Shown: one piece after another, positions 19,412 to 25,594 of the stretch
How positions within the stretch are numbered: the first letter of the stretch is position 1
How the letters are laid out: the number at the start of each line of letters is the position of its first letter
IMG/VR virus record: IMGVR_UViG_3300042400_001151
Location: 1-29,898 of that record
Length of the DNA stretch: 29,898 nucleotides
Source: a virus
Strand: one strand, 5' to 3'
The notes under the pieces: generated by a model
Seen by the model: only the letters and a program-made list of their open reading frames with translations
Databases searched by the model: none
What the model was told of the DNA's origin: nothing
Program-made: the position numbers and the translations under genes

Positions 19412-19993
19412 ATGAAAAACAAATATAATTGGATTGAAGTTCAAAAATATTACGACAACGGGCATACAATTTTAGAAACCGCAGCTAAATTTGGAATGAC
19501 TAAACAAAACTTATCAAATAGTAAGTTCTTTAAATCAAGACCAAAGTCGGAGCAGAAAAAAATGGCTACGGCAACTAGAATAAAAAATGGTAATTCTGGT
19601 CATTCCGAAATAACAAAGAAAAAGTTATCTAAAATAGCCATCGATAGAGGATTCGGTGGAAAGAATTATAGAAAGATTTTTAATTATAAAGGAATCATAT
19701 TAGAATCATCATATGAGTTAACAGTAGCACAAGAATTAGATAAGCACAATATAAGTTGGAGTCGGCCAAAAAGAATGCCTTGGATAGATATTACCGGTAA
19801 AAAAAGACATTATACCCCAGATTTTTATTTGCCAGAATACAATATCTATTTAGATCCTAAAAATAATTATTTGATTTCGAAAGATTTAAACAAAATCATC
19901 TTGTGTTCATTACAAAATAATGTTAAAATATATATGTTATCTAAGTTAGAATTAACTTGGGAAAGTATTAAAGTTAAAGCGGGATTAGTTTAA
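19412..19993 (+). CDS. PD-(D/E)XK-type homing endonuclease
   Basis: A 193-residue protein, clearly richer in A/T than its neighbours. The N-terminal part is a DNA-binding HTH-like module (VQKYYDNGHTILETAAKFG then TKQNLSNSKF), followed by a basic linker. The nuclease core has ILESSYELTVAQELDKHNI (acidic helix), RHYTPDFYLPEYNIYLDPKN (the PD...D-x-K active-site pair) and a final strand NNVKIYMLSKLE. It fits phage homing endonucleases of this fold. The stop lies inside tRNA-Gly(TCC), giving a 15-base overlap, and a tRNA fragment lies upstream. Confidence 0.84.
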   Translation: MKNKYNWIEVQKYYDNGHTILETAAKFGMTKQNLSNSKFFKSRPKSEQKKMATATRIKNGNSGHSEITKKKLSKIAIDRGFGGKNYRKIFNYKGIILESSYELTVAQELDKHNISWSRPKRMPWIDITGKKRHYTPDFYLPEYNIYLDPKNNYLISKDLNKIILCSLQNNVKIYMLSKLELTWESIKVKAGLV

Positions 19994-20052
19994 TGGTAAA
20001 ACTACAGATTTCCAATCTGTTGTTATCAGTTCGATTCTGATATTCCGCTCCA
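19979..20052 (+). tRNA. tRNA-Gly, anticodon TCC
   Basis: Acceptor GCGGGAT/ATTCCGC, anticodon arm ACAGA-TTTCCAA-TCTGT, T arm ATCAG-TTCGATT-CTGAT, discriminator T, encoded CCA. It is complete although its first 15 bases are also the end of the endonuclease gene. Confidence 0.92.
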
Positions 20053-20067
20053 TTTAGTTTGTTTTGA

Positions 20068-20141
20068 CGCAGGGTAGGGAAGATGGTCATCCCGCTAGGC
20101 TCATAACCTGGAGACCGCTGGTTCGAATCCAGCCTCTGCAT
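20068..20141 (+). tRNA. Initiator tRNA (fMet), anticodon CAT
   Basis: The first pair is C1 with A72, the mispair that marks bacterial initiator tRNA. D-stem GGGA/TCCC gives a purine at 11 and a pyrimidine at 24, also an initiator sign. The anticodon arm CTAGG-CTCATAA-CCTGG has two, not three, G-C pairs next to the loop. CCA is not encoded: TCAAAG follows, unlike the other tRNAs here. The anticodon is CAT. Confidence 0.8.
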
Positions 20142-20166
20142 CAAAGCAAATTAACGTGAGGACACA

Positions 20167-20361
20167 ATGAAAACAGTTATTAGCGAAACAGATGGTTTCA
20201 AGACCATATTAGAAGTCAAGACAGTAAAACGACCAGCTGGCTATTCTGAGCTGAAGTTTTCTACTGAATGGGACGGAGCTCGCCGCGACGGTAGCGAACA
20301 GGTGCAATATCGTTTATTATTGAGTCCGTTGCAAGTGAAAAATCTCAAGGATCTATTATGA
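20167..20361 (+). CDS. Small protein of unknown function
   Basis: A 64-residue protein: an N-terminal strand pair (MKTVISETDGFKTILEVKTV), a basic middle (KRPAGYSELKFSTEWDGARR) and a short helix at the end. GTGAGGAC precedes ATG 20167. Its end overlaps the next gene by four bases. Not recognised. Confidence 0.58.
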   Translation: MKTVISETDGFKTILEVKTVKRPAGYSELKFSTEWDGARRDGSEQVQYRLLLSPLQVKNLKDLL

Positions 20362-20522
20362 GCAAACTAACTGACACGCTGAAAGCAGCATTGGAAAAGA
20401 AAAAAGGTCATCATCACATTGAACCCGACGGTGCACCCGCAGTAGAGAAAAAAGCAAAAAAAACTGGTGCTACTACACCTGTTAAGAAGCCGGCTGCAAA
20501 GTCAGCAGGACGCGGCAGATGA
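20358..20522 (+). CDS. Small Lys/Ala-rich protein with His run
   Basis: A 54-residue protein that begins MSKLTDTLKAALEKKKGHHH, continues IEPDGAPAVEKKAKKTGATT and ends PVKKPAAKSAGRGR. The tail is histone H1-like: Lys, Ala, Pro and a final GRGR, so it is probably disordered and may bind nucleic acid. It overlaps the genes on both sides by four bases, which supports translation. Confidence 0.6.
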   Translation: MSKLTDTLKAALEKKKGHHHIEPDGAPAVEKKAKKTGATTPVKKPAAKSAGRGR

Positions 20523-21010
20523 AGCCCAGATTATTACAAGCCTATATGCGAACTGCAGAGACATTTGCAGAGCTTAGTCATGCTAGACGCTTGCACGTTG
20601 GTGCAATTGTAGTTAAAGACGACCGCATTATTAGCATCGGCTACAACGGTATGCCAGCAGGTTGGGACAACAACTGCGAGTATAAGGAGTACTTCTATTA
20701 CGGTCACAGTTTTGGAGATTCTGCTGCTGATTATTTTGATCAGACGGACGAAGATGGTAAGAGGTACAGATTAAAGACACGTCCAGAGGTGTTACACGCC
20801 GAGTCTAATGCTATTAGCAAGTTGGCTCGCAGCGGTGAATCAGGTGAAGGTGCCACTATGTTTATTACCCATGCACCTTGCATGGAATGCAGTAAATTGA
20901 TATACCAAAGCGGTATTCGTCGCGTGTATTTTGGGTCGGCTTATAGAGACGAGTCCGGAGTACAGTTTTTGAAGTCATGCGGTATTGCAGTAGAACAAAT
21001 GGAGCATTGA
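20519..21010 (+). CDS. dCMP/cytidine deaminase
   Basis: A 163-residue zinc-dependent deaminase. The zinc ligands and catalytic Glu are in VLHAESNAI (H-A-E) and APCMECSKLI (P-C-x-x-C). The N-terminal RRLHVGAIVVKDDRIISIGY and YNGMPAGWDN are also typical of dCMP deaminase, which supplies dUMP for dTMP synthesis. An insert (YGHSFGDSAADYFDQTDEDG) precedes the HAE motif. The last ten bases, including the stop, form the 5' end of tRNA-Ser(GCT). Overlaps the Lys-rich gene by four bases. Confidence 0.92.
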   Translation: MKPRLLQAYMRTAETFAELSHARRLHVGAIVVKDDRIISIGYNGMPAGWDNNCEYKEYFYYGHSFGDSAADYFDQTDEDGKRYRLKTRPEVLHAESNAISKLARSGESGEGATMFITHAPCMECSKLIYQSGIRRVYFGSAYRDESGVQFLKSCGIAVEQMEH

Positions 21011-21094
21011 CCGAGAGGCTTAAGGTACTTTCCTGCTAAGAAAGAGTCTGGGCAAAAACCTGGACCGTTGGTTCGAATCCAACATGCTCCGCCA
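21001..21094 (+). tRNA. tRNA-Ser, anticodon GCT
   Basis: Type II. Acceptor GGAGCAT/ATGCTCC, discriminator G, anticodon arm CTTTC-CTGCTAA-GAAAG, variable arm CTGGGCAAAAACCTGG, T arm GTTGG-TTCGAAT-CCAAC, encoded CCA. Its first ten bases are the last codons of the deaminase gene. Confidence 0.93.
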
Positions 21095-21113
21095 TTAATG
21101 ATCAACTAAAAAT

Positions 21114-21809
21114 ATGCAGATTTGGATTTATTTTTTACCCGGAGCCGGTGGCGACGGACTTGCTAATCTATTAGAATACGCCGATAACGCAGAAATAATA
21201 GATTCCGATCGGGATCCAAAACGCTGGCGTGTGCATAGATTTGTTGATGACCAACCCAAATTCTATGCCAATCCTGTTGACAACATCAGATGCTTTAGAA
21301 ACAATCGACCGTTTTTGTCTGCAGAAAATCAACTCAAAGCCAACTATGTTAGGCTGGTGGAAAACAACATACCCACCATTTGTACCTCACACGATGTCAC
21401 AAAAAAGTATTTGAATGCCAGTGATCAACAACACATACTGAAACACAATCAAATCAGTGTATACCTGTATCATCCTGATTATCGTAGATGTGTGTATCAA
21501 GCAGCACTGAAGAATTTGGTTCCCAAATTGCCGCCCATGGATTCCGACGATCATTATCCTGTAAGAGAAAACATTGACATTAAAAGTTTTGACTTTGTGT
21601 TGAACATCCAAGAAATACAGTCCGACTGGCTGGTTCTTGATCAATTCTGCAACACAGTTGGATTAAACTTAAATCTCAATCGATATCAAGAGTATTGTAA
21701 ACTGCAAGCCGGCGACGACGAATGGTATTTCCCTTGCTACAGCAACTTTCGGCCCAAGCGATATCGCAGTACAACAGTCGACGGCAATACCTTTTATACA
21801 GAAATATAA
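21114..21809 (+). CDS. Unknown protein, possible P-loop fold
   Basis: A 231-residue protein. It begins MQIWIYFLPGAGGDGLANLL, which looks like a P-loop-type turn at the end of a first strand, as in sulfotransferase-like phage proteins. Further parts are VDNIRCFRNNRPFLSAENQL, VENNIPTICTSHDVTKKYL and QISVYLYHPDYRRCVYQAAL, compatible with the alternating strands of such a fold. The active-site residues of sulfotransferases cannot be confirmed. It lies alone between tRNA-Ser and a small basic gene. Confidence 0.6.
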   Translation: MQIWIYFLPGAGGDGLANLLEYADNAEIIDSDRDPKRWRVHRFVDDQPKFYANPVDNIRCFRNNRPFLSAENQLKANYVRLVENNIPTICTSHDVTKKYLNASDQQHILKHNQISVYLYHPDYRRCVYQAALKNLVPKLPPMDSDDHYPVRENIDIKSFDFVLNIQEIQSDWLVLDQFCNTVGLNLNLNRYQEYCKLQAGDDEWYFPCYSNFRPKRYRSTTVDGNTFYTEI

Positions 21810-21851
21810 ACCCTCTGCTTGCTGTCTATAAGTAACAAAAAAGGAACAGCA

Positions 21852-22061
21852 ATGGCACAACGCAATCAAATCAGAGACCCCAACAAGACCAAAACTGGCA
21901 AGACCAGACTAGGTGGGTTAACAGTGGCCCAACTCACTGCCATGGTAGAAAAAGAAGGCAAGCGAAAGATTCGGGCAAAGATTCTCAATCGTATTCGTAT
22001 TGTGACCAGCCGTCCGGATTATGTAGCACCTGTAGTGGTTGCCACAGAGGTCAGCGAGTAA
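21852..22061 (+). CDS. Small basic protein of unknown function
   Basis: A 69-residue basic protein starting at ATG 21852 with AAAAAAGGAACAGC upstream. The segment KTKTGKTRLGGLTVAQLTAM is followed by a helix (EKEGKRKIRAKILNRIRIV), which looks like a nucleic-acid-binding region. No family recognised. It ends four bases before the next start. Confidence 0.6.
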   Translation: MAQRNQIRDPNKTKTGKTRLGGLTVAQLTAMVEKEGKRKIRAKILNRIRIVTSRPDYVAPVVVATEVSE

Positions 22062-22065
22062 ACTC

Positions 22066-22506
22066 ATGCTGACTTGCATTACCCACATAGATGATCCTTT
22101 GCTAGTACACTTAAAAGACGATCCTGTTCGACCAGAAATACCTGCTGAATTTAGAGTAGCAGCCAATAGATTTGTTTTGGCCTTGGTCGAGGATCAAGTT
22201 CGTGCCATGGTCTGTGTCAGCCTGCAGAATGCAGTACCAGCTGTGGTTGAGGATCTTGGTTCAACTGATACAGATGTTGATACTGCTATTTTTTACACTA
22301 TTTGGAGTTATGCGCCTGGCGCCGGAACTGAATTGTTGTTGTCGGCAGTGGACGACATACGTCGACAGTATCCTGAAATAAAAAGATTTGTAACACTCAG
22401 TCCCAAGACTGAAATGGCACGTAGATTTCACATCAAAAATGGTGCTGTTGTTTTTAGAGAAAACACAGACACCGTAAATTATGAGTACCTGATCAGCACT
22501 GAGTAA
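22066..22506 (+). CDS. GNAT-like acetyltransferase
   Basis: A 146-residue protein that fits the GNAT fold. The N-terminal part ITHIDDPLLVHLKDDPVRPE, the strand RAMVCVSLQNAVPAVV, and the helix after the CoA-loop-like APGAGTELLLSAVDDI are in the expected order. The end RRFHIKNGAVVFREN resembles the GNAT C-terminal 'FHxxNGA' segment. The acceptor substrate is unknown. ATG 22066; a longer reading from 22039 overlaps the previous gene. Confidence 0.72.
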   Translation: MLTCITHIDDPLLVHLKDDPVRPEIPAEFRVAANRFVLALVEDQVRAMVCVSLQNAVPAVVEDLGSTDTDVDTAIFYTIWSYAPGAGTELLLSAVDDIRRQYPEIKRFVTLSPKTEMARRFHIKNGAVVFRENTDTVNYEYLISTE

Positions 22507-22516
22507 ATATTTTCAC

Positions 22517-22591
22517 GCCCCTATAGTATAACGGCTATTACAGTTGACTTGTAATCATCAAATCCCAGTTCGATTCCGGGTGGGGGCACCA
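22517..22591 (+). tRNA. tRNA-Thr, anticodon TGT (copy 2)
   Basis: Acceptor GCCCCTA/TGGGGGC, anticodon arm GTTGA-CTTGTAA-TCATC (one T-T mismatch), T arm CCCAG-TTCGATT-CCGGG (one A-C mismatch), encoded ACCA. The same anticodon as 14177-14251. The mismatches suggest some decay. Confidence 0.83.
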
Positions 22592-22598
22592 ACAATTT

Positions 22599-23249
22599 AT
22601 GACAATACTATACAGCAACGGTTGTAGTTTTACTGACTGGCGATATATTCCTAGAGAACAACGCTATCCCATTATTATAGGTGAACGCCAGGGATGGTCG
22701 GTACACGATCGCGGTTTGCCTGGGTCCTGCAACAGCAGAATCATACGCACTACCATAAGAGATTGTTGTGAATTAATCAAAAACAATGAACCCATTGTTG
22801 CCTTAATTCAGTTGAGTTTTTTAAGTCGTTACGAATATGCCGGTACTCCAACCTCAGGCAATCGATGGAAATACGAAAACGGTGATTTGTTTGAGAGTAT
22901 TTCTCCCGGAAAAATACATGATTCGGACTCAGAAGTAGTTAACAGTTGGATTAAATCAACTTTGTTGTTACACAATGATCGAGCTGCTTACCTACAGCTA
23001 TTTGCCAGCCTTATCGGATTGACAGGATTTTTTCGCCAGCACAACATACGCTACTACATCTTTAATGGGCCAGCACAGAACAACATTTTTGAACCTACGG
23101 ATCTATATCAGTATTTGAAACAAGATCCCGGTGTGTTGGATCTGCAGACTTTTAACATGCTGGACCTAACAGGACGTCAACTGCATCCAGATACCGAGGG
23201 TATGATTGCAATAGCTGATTACTTTTGCAACTTATTGAATCAACGCTGA
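22599..23249 (+). CDS. SGNH-type hydrolase-like protein (third)
   Basis: A 216-residue protein that starts ILYSNGCSFTDWRY (SGNH block I with GCSFT in place of GDSL). It continues with DRGLPGSCNSRIIRTT, matching the RIIRTT segment of the gene at 2525-3235, and ends LHPDTEGMIAIADYFC with an Asp-x-x-like dyad region. The active serine could be Ser10. It starts eight bases after tRNA-Thr without a strong ribosome binding site. Substrate unknown. The two genes look like divergent paralogues. Confidence 0.68.
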   Translation: MTILYSNGCSFTDWRYIPREQRYPIIIGERQGWSVHDRGLPGSCNSRIIRTTIRDCCELIKNNEPIVALIQLSFLSRYEYAGTPTSGNRWKYENGDLFESISPGKIHDSDSEVVNSWIKSTLLLHNDRAAYLQLFASLIGLTGFFRQHNIRYYIFNGPAQNNIFEPTDLYQYLKQDPGVLDLQTFNMLDLTGRQLHPDTEGMIAIADYFCNLLNQR

Positions 23250-23359
23250 TTCATTAGGGCAATGGCTTCTCGCTTGAGACCTTGGCGTGCTAAAATACCA
23301 GCTGCTCTTGCTACAGCAAGCTCTTCAAATAAATTCCAGATTGCAGTTAAAATTTTCAC
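23240..23359 (-). CDS. Minus-strand micro-gene c: 39-residue amphipathic protein
   Basis: A 39-residue protein starting at GTG 23359: MKILTAIWNLFEELAVARAA and then GILARQGLKREAIALMNQR. The first part has the same ILTAI core as the preceding micro-gene. A single basic amphipathic helix is likely, as in DUF1127-type small proteins. It starts two bases after micro-gene b's stop and overlaps the plus-strand SGNH gene at the 3' end. Confidence 0.5.
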   Translation of the reverse strand: MKILTAIWNLFEELAVARAAGILARQGLKREAIALMNQR

Positions 23360-23361
23360 GA

Positions 23362-23454
23362 TTATTCCCATCCTCTTGTGCGTACAATCTGACCAACACG
23401 GTATTCTTCTAGGCGTTGCATGTAGTTGACGATTGCAGTTAAAATAGTTTTCAT
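23362..23454 (-). CDS. Minus-strand micro-gene b: 30-residue amphipathic protein
   Basis: A 30-residue protein (MKTILTAIVNYMQRLEEYRV and QIVRTRGWE after a Gly). ATG 23454 overlaps the DUF3563-like stop by four bases (ATGA), and GAGGAC lies upstream. The ILTAI-x-N core recurs in micro-gene c. The order and couplings make it likely to be translated, but the size makes it uncertain. Confidence 0.5.
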   Translation of the reverse strand: MKTILTAIVNYMQRLEEYRVGQIVRTRGWE

Positions 23455-23618
23455 AGTATTAGTCCTCGGTTTTGATGTGTTTCAAACTGTCGTTGTAAGT
23501 GTTCTACGTCGGCAGCAGACTTGGGCTGTTTCGAACTAACATAACGATCCAAGCGTGTGTGGTAATCTTGTTTTGGGAACATTTCGGCTAGTTTTTCTAG
23601 CATATTGATGATTGACAT
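23451..23618 (-). CDS. DUF3563-like small protein
   Basis: A 55-residue protein starting MSIINMLEKLAEMFPKQDYH and continuing TRLDRYVSSKQPKSAADVEH then LQRQFETHQNRGLIL. This length and order (N-terminal amphipathic helix, R-x-D/E-x-Y-L/V-S segment, A-D-x-E-x-L-x-R ending) resemble the DUF3563 family known mainly from Burkholderiales. I chose ATG 23618 because AAGGAAAGAC lies before it; an upstream ATG at 23654 has no such site. Head of a three-gene minus-strand unit. Confidence 0.66.
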   Translation of the reverse strand: MSIINMLEKLAEMFPKQDYHTRLDRYVSSKQPKSAADVEHLQRQFETHQNRGLIL

Positions 23619-23726
23619 TGTGTGTCTTTCCTTGTATAATATAGTATGACTCATGGTTTCTACTAATACTATTTACCATGCAACGCAATAAACTCAGTAT
23701 TTCTACTGAGACTTTGGAGAAATAAA

Positions 23727-24605
23727 ATGCGTGTAGATGTATGTTCAGATTTACATTTGGAATTTGCAGACCTGACTTTGCCTGGCGGCGATGTCCTAAT
23801 CATTTCAGGAGATGCTTGCGAAGCTCGCTACTTAAAAAAGAGTGACTACTCGCCAGATTCGGTACAATTTGCCTGGGAAGATCCACGCAAGAAAACTGGT
23901 CGTTACTACAGATTTTTTGAAGAAGAGTGTGTCAAGTATCGGAAAACCATCATGGTCATGGGTAACCACGAGCATTACGGCGGACAGTTTGAAAAGACAT
24001 ATGATCTCATACAGGAAAACCTACCAGCGCACGTACAGTTGATGGAAAAAGAAACTGCAGAAATTGACGGTGTGTTGTTTGTGGCAGCTACCCTTTGGAC
24101 TGACTGCAACGGTGCCGATAGTTTGACCATGTATCATCTCAAATCGGGCATGAACGATTATCGTATTATCACAATGAAGAACGGCGAGATCTATCATAAA
24201 CTCACACCCCAGCGCACGTTTGAAGAGCATATTCGTACTAAAGAATACATCGAACAAGTGTTGCGTAATAATCGAGAACGTGCTACTCCGCTGCCGGTTG
24301 TGGTAGTTACACACCATGCGCCCAGCAAGCTCAGTATCAAGCCGCGTTACGAAAACGATACCTTAATGAATGGCGGCTACAGTAGTGATCTCAGCGAGAT
24401 CATGTTGGACCATCCCGAAATTCGTGTTTGGACACATGGGCACACGCATGACGAGTTCAAGTACACCATTGGTGAAACCACTGTGCTTTGCAACCCACGG
24501 GGCTACGCAGGATATGAACCACGTGCCGATTCTTGGACCACTAAAGGCTTTGATATTGGTCAGGATGGTACAGTTGTTTTCGACCCAGATTGGACCGACA
24601 ACTAG
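23727..24605 (+). CDS. Calcineurin-like metallophosphoesterase
   Basis: A 292-residue phosphoesterase with all metal-site motifs: DVCSDLHLEF (D-x-H), VLIISGDACE (G-D), MVMGNHEHYG (GNHE), VVVTHHAPS (a His ligand) and WTHGHTHDEF (GHxH). It is near the size of YfcE/Icc-type or similar phosphodiesterases. The substrate may be a cyclic nucleotide, a nucleotide phosphate or DNA ends and cannot be told. GGAGAAATAAA precedes the ATG. It ends just before a strong promoter. Confidence 0.93.
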   Translation: MRVDVCSDLHLEFADLTLPGGDVLIISGDACEARYLKKSDYSPDSVQFAWEDPRKKTGRYYRFFEEECVKYRKTIMVMGNHEHYGGQFEKTYDLIQENLPAHVQLMEKETAEIDGVLFVAATLWTDCNGADSLTMYHLKSGMNDYRIITMKNGEIYHKLTPQRTFEEHIRTKEYIEQVLRNNRERATPLPVVVVTHHAPSKLSIKPRYENDTLMNGGYSSDLSEIMLDHPEIRVWTHGHTHDEFKYTIGETTVLCNPRGYAGYEPRADSWTTKGFDIGQDGTVVFDPDWTDN

Positions 24606-24634
24606 TTGACAACCTAGTCGTTTGTGTGTATAAT
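24606..24634 (+). promoter_or_regulatory. Consensus-like promoter of the omega gene
   Basis: TTGACA (24606-24611), 17-base spacer, TATAAT (24629-24634). Both boxes are perfect. It lies directly after the phosphoesterase stop. Confidence 0.88.
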
Positions 24635-24663
24635 ACATTACCATCAACTAACAAGGAATCAAA

Positions 24664-24906
24664 ATGGCTCGACTCACTAGCGAACTGGCAGCAGCCGCAG
24701 TTGGCAACAAATACGATTTAGTGTTGATTGCTTCGCGACGAGTACGCGAACTCCGACGTGGCTGGCATCCTAAAGTGGTCTGCAACAACGATCTTCCGGT
24801 CACTGCCCTGCGTGAAATTGAAGCCGGCTTGATTGGGCGCGACTACTTGCTGAAGCCACGCACACTAGATCGTCGAGAACGGCCGCCTGAGGACGAGGCT
24901 AAGTAA
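24664..24906 (+). CDS. rpoZ: RNA polymerase omega subunit homologue
   Basis: An 80-residue protein that matches the omega (RpoZ) layout: MARLTSE, then GNKYDLVLIASRRVRELRRG (bacterial omega: N-R-F-D-L-V-L-x-A-x-R), CNNDLPVTALREIEAGLI (bacterial: N-D-K-...-A-L-R-E-I-x-x-G-L-I), and a charged C-terminal tail. Omega clamps the beta-prime subunit and aids RNA polymerase assembly and ppGpp response. A dedicated consensus promoter and AAGGAATC before ATG 24664 suggest strong early expression. It could replace or compete with host omega; that is inference. Confidence 0.85.
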   Translation: MARLTSELAAAAVGNKYDLVLIASRRVRELRRGWHPKVVCNNDLPVTALREIEAGLIGRDYLLKPRTLDRRERPPEDEAK

Positions 24907-24926
24907 AGTATCTCGGAGATGGTTGT

Positions 24927-25085
24927 ATGATCCAGCATTTGAAAGAAAACAACATGACATATTTTCAGCATTTATTTTTTGCGCTGAAAATAGCAGGAAG
25001 CTTGGTGATACATGCTGTTCTGCCTTGGTTTTTCAAAACTTATGCCAGTGATCATTTATGTAATCGTAATCAACTCAAGGAGTAA
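24927..25085 (+). CDS. DUF6356-like small membrane protein
   Basis: A 52-residue protein: MIQHLKENNMTYFQHLFFAL, then KIAGSLVIHAVLPWFFKTYA and SDHLCNRNQLKE. It has one hydrophobic segment with HLFFAL and HAVLPWFF, a pattern (HLxFA...HAxxPxxF...S) that I recall from the DUF6356 family. CGGAGATGG precedes ATG 24927. It ends two bases before the next start; both may form a small membrane pair. Confidence 0.6.
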   Translation: MIQHLKENNMTYFQHLFFALKIAGSLVIHAVLPWFFKTYASDHLCNRNQLKE

Positions 25086-25087
25086 CA

Positions 25088-25294
25088 ATGAAGATTTTAA
25101 TTATATTGGCAATACTAGCAGTGGCATATTTGGTGTATCGTGCTGTCACAGTTGAAGCTGTAATTGAATTACCAGCCGAAGCGTCAGAACCCGAAGCTGC
25201 GCCTGTGGTTAAAACCATGAGCGATTCAGTCAAAGCAGCAATTGCTATCAGTATCACTGCTGCCGCTGTTGTTGCTGTGGCATTTTTGATGTAA
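25088..25294 (+). CDS. Small bitopic membrane protein
   Basis: A 68-residue protein with two hydrophobic ends: residues 3-16 (ILIILAILAVAYLV) and 50-67 (AIAISITAAAVVAVAFL), joined by an acidic linker (ELPAEASEPEAAPVV). ATG 25088 has AAGGAG upstream. It is not recognised. The tmRNA gene follows immediately. Confidence 0.62.
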   Translation: MKILIILAILAVAYLVYRAVTVEAVIELPAEASEPEAAPVVKTMSDSVKAAIAISITAAAVVAVAFLM

Positions 25295-25589
25295 AGAATT
25301 GTTGTATGAAGTGAAGAGAAAAGTGTTTTGGACGGGGGTGCAAATCCCCCCACCTCCACCTAAGTATATTGTGTAGTATATTTAGGTGGGGGTGTACTCA
25401 GTATTCGACAGGGCAAAGAGTATCAGAATGGACAACACGAGACAGAGACTCGCTAAAAGTAAACAACCATAAATGCAAACGATAGCATTTTTGGAGAAGA
25501 ACGCCTAGCAGCGTGATCACTCCCGGGGTAGGAAATACCTTGTAATCAAAACCACCTGATAGGGTCACTTTTATAGTGGCCCTTTTTTT
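25295..25589 (+). ncRNA. ssrA: Circularly permuted two-piece tmRNA
   Basis: tmRNA rescues stalled ribosomes and tags their products. The order here is permuted: the acceptor piece comes first, with T arm GGGGG-TGCAAAT-CCCCC and CACCTCC plus ACC (25334-25360). A 27-base intervening hairpin follows (25361-25387), and then the 5' piece GGGGGTGTACTCAGTATTCGA, whose GGGGGTG pairs with CACCTCC. The tag frame at 25475-25516 reads ANDSIFGEERLAA and TGA, and ends in LAA as tags must. The left boundary is uncertain. The T loop lacks the second T of TTCRANY. Two-piece forms are known in some betaproteobacteria. Confidence 0.86.
25562..25589 (+). terminator. Rho-independent terminator of the tmRNA
   Basis: GGGTCAC (25562-25568) pairs with GTGGCCC (25576-25582) with one T-G, and is followed by seven T (25583-25589). 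Confidence 0.88.
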
Positions 25590-25594
25590 GTGGT

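Noticed and set aside
19364-20052. Group I intron or intein-like interruption of a tRNA, with the endonuclease inside
   Set aside because: The downstream tRNA-Gly is complete with its own 5' half, and no 3' half matching GCAGGGT is present, so splicing could not restore a tRNA.
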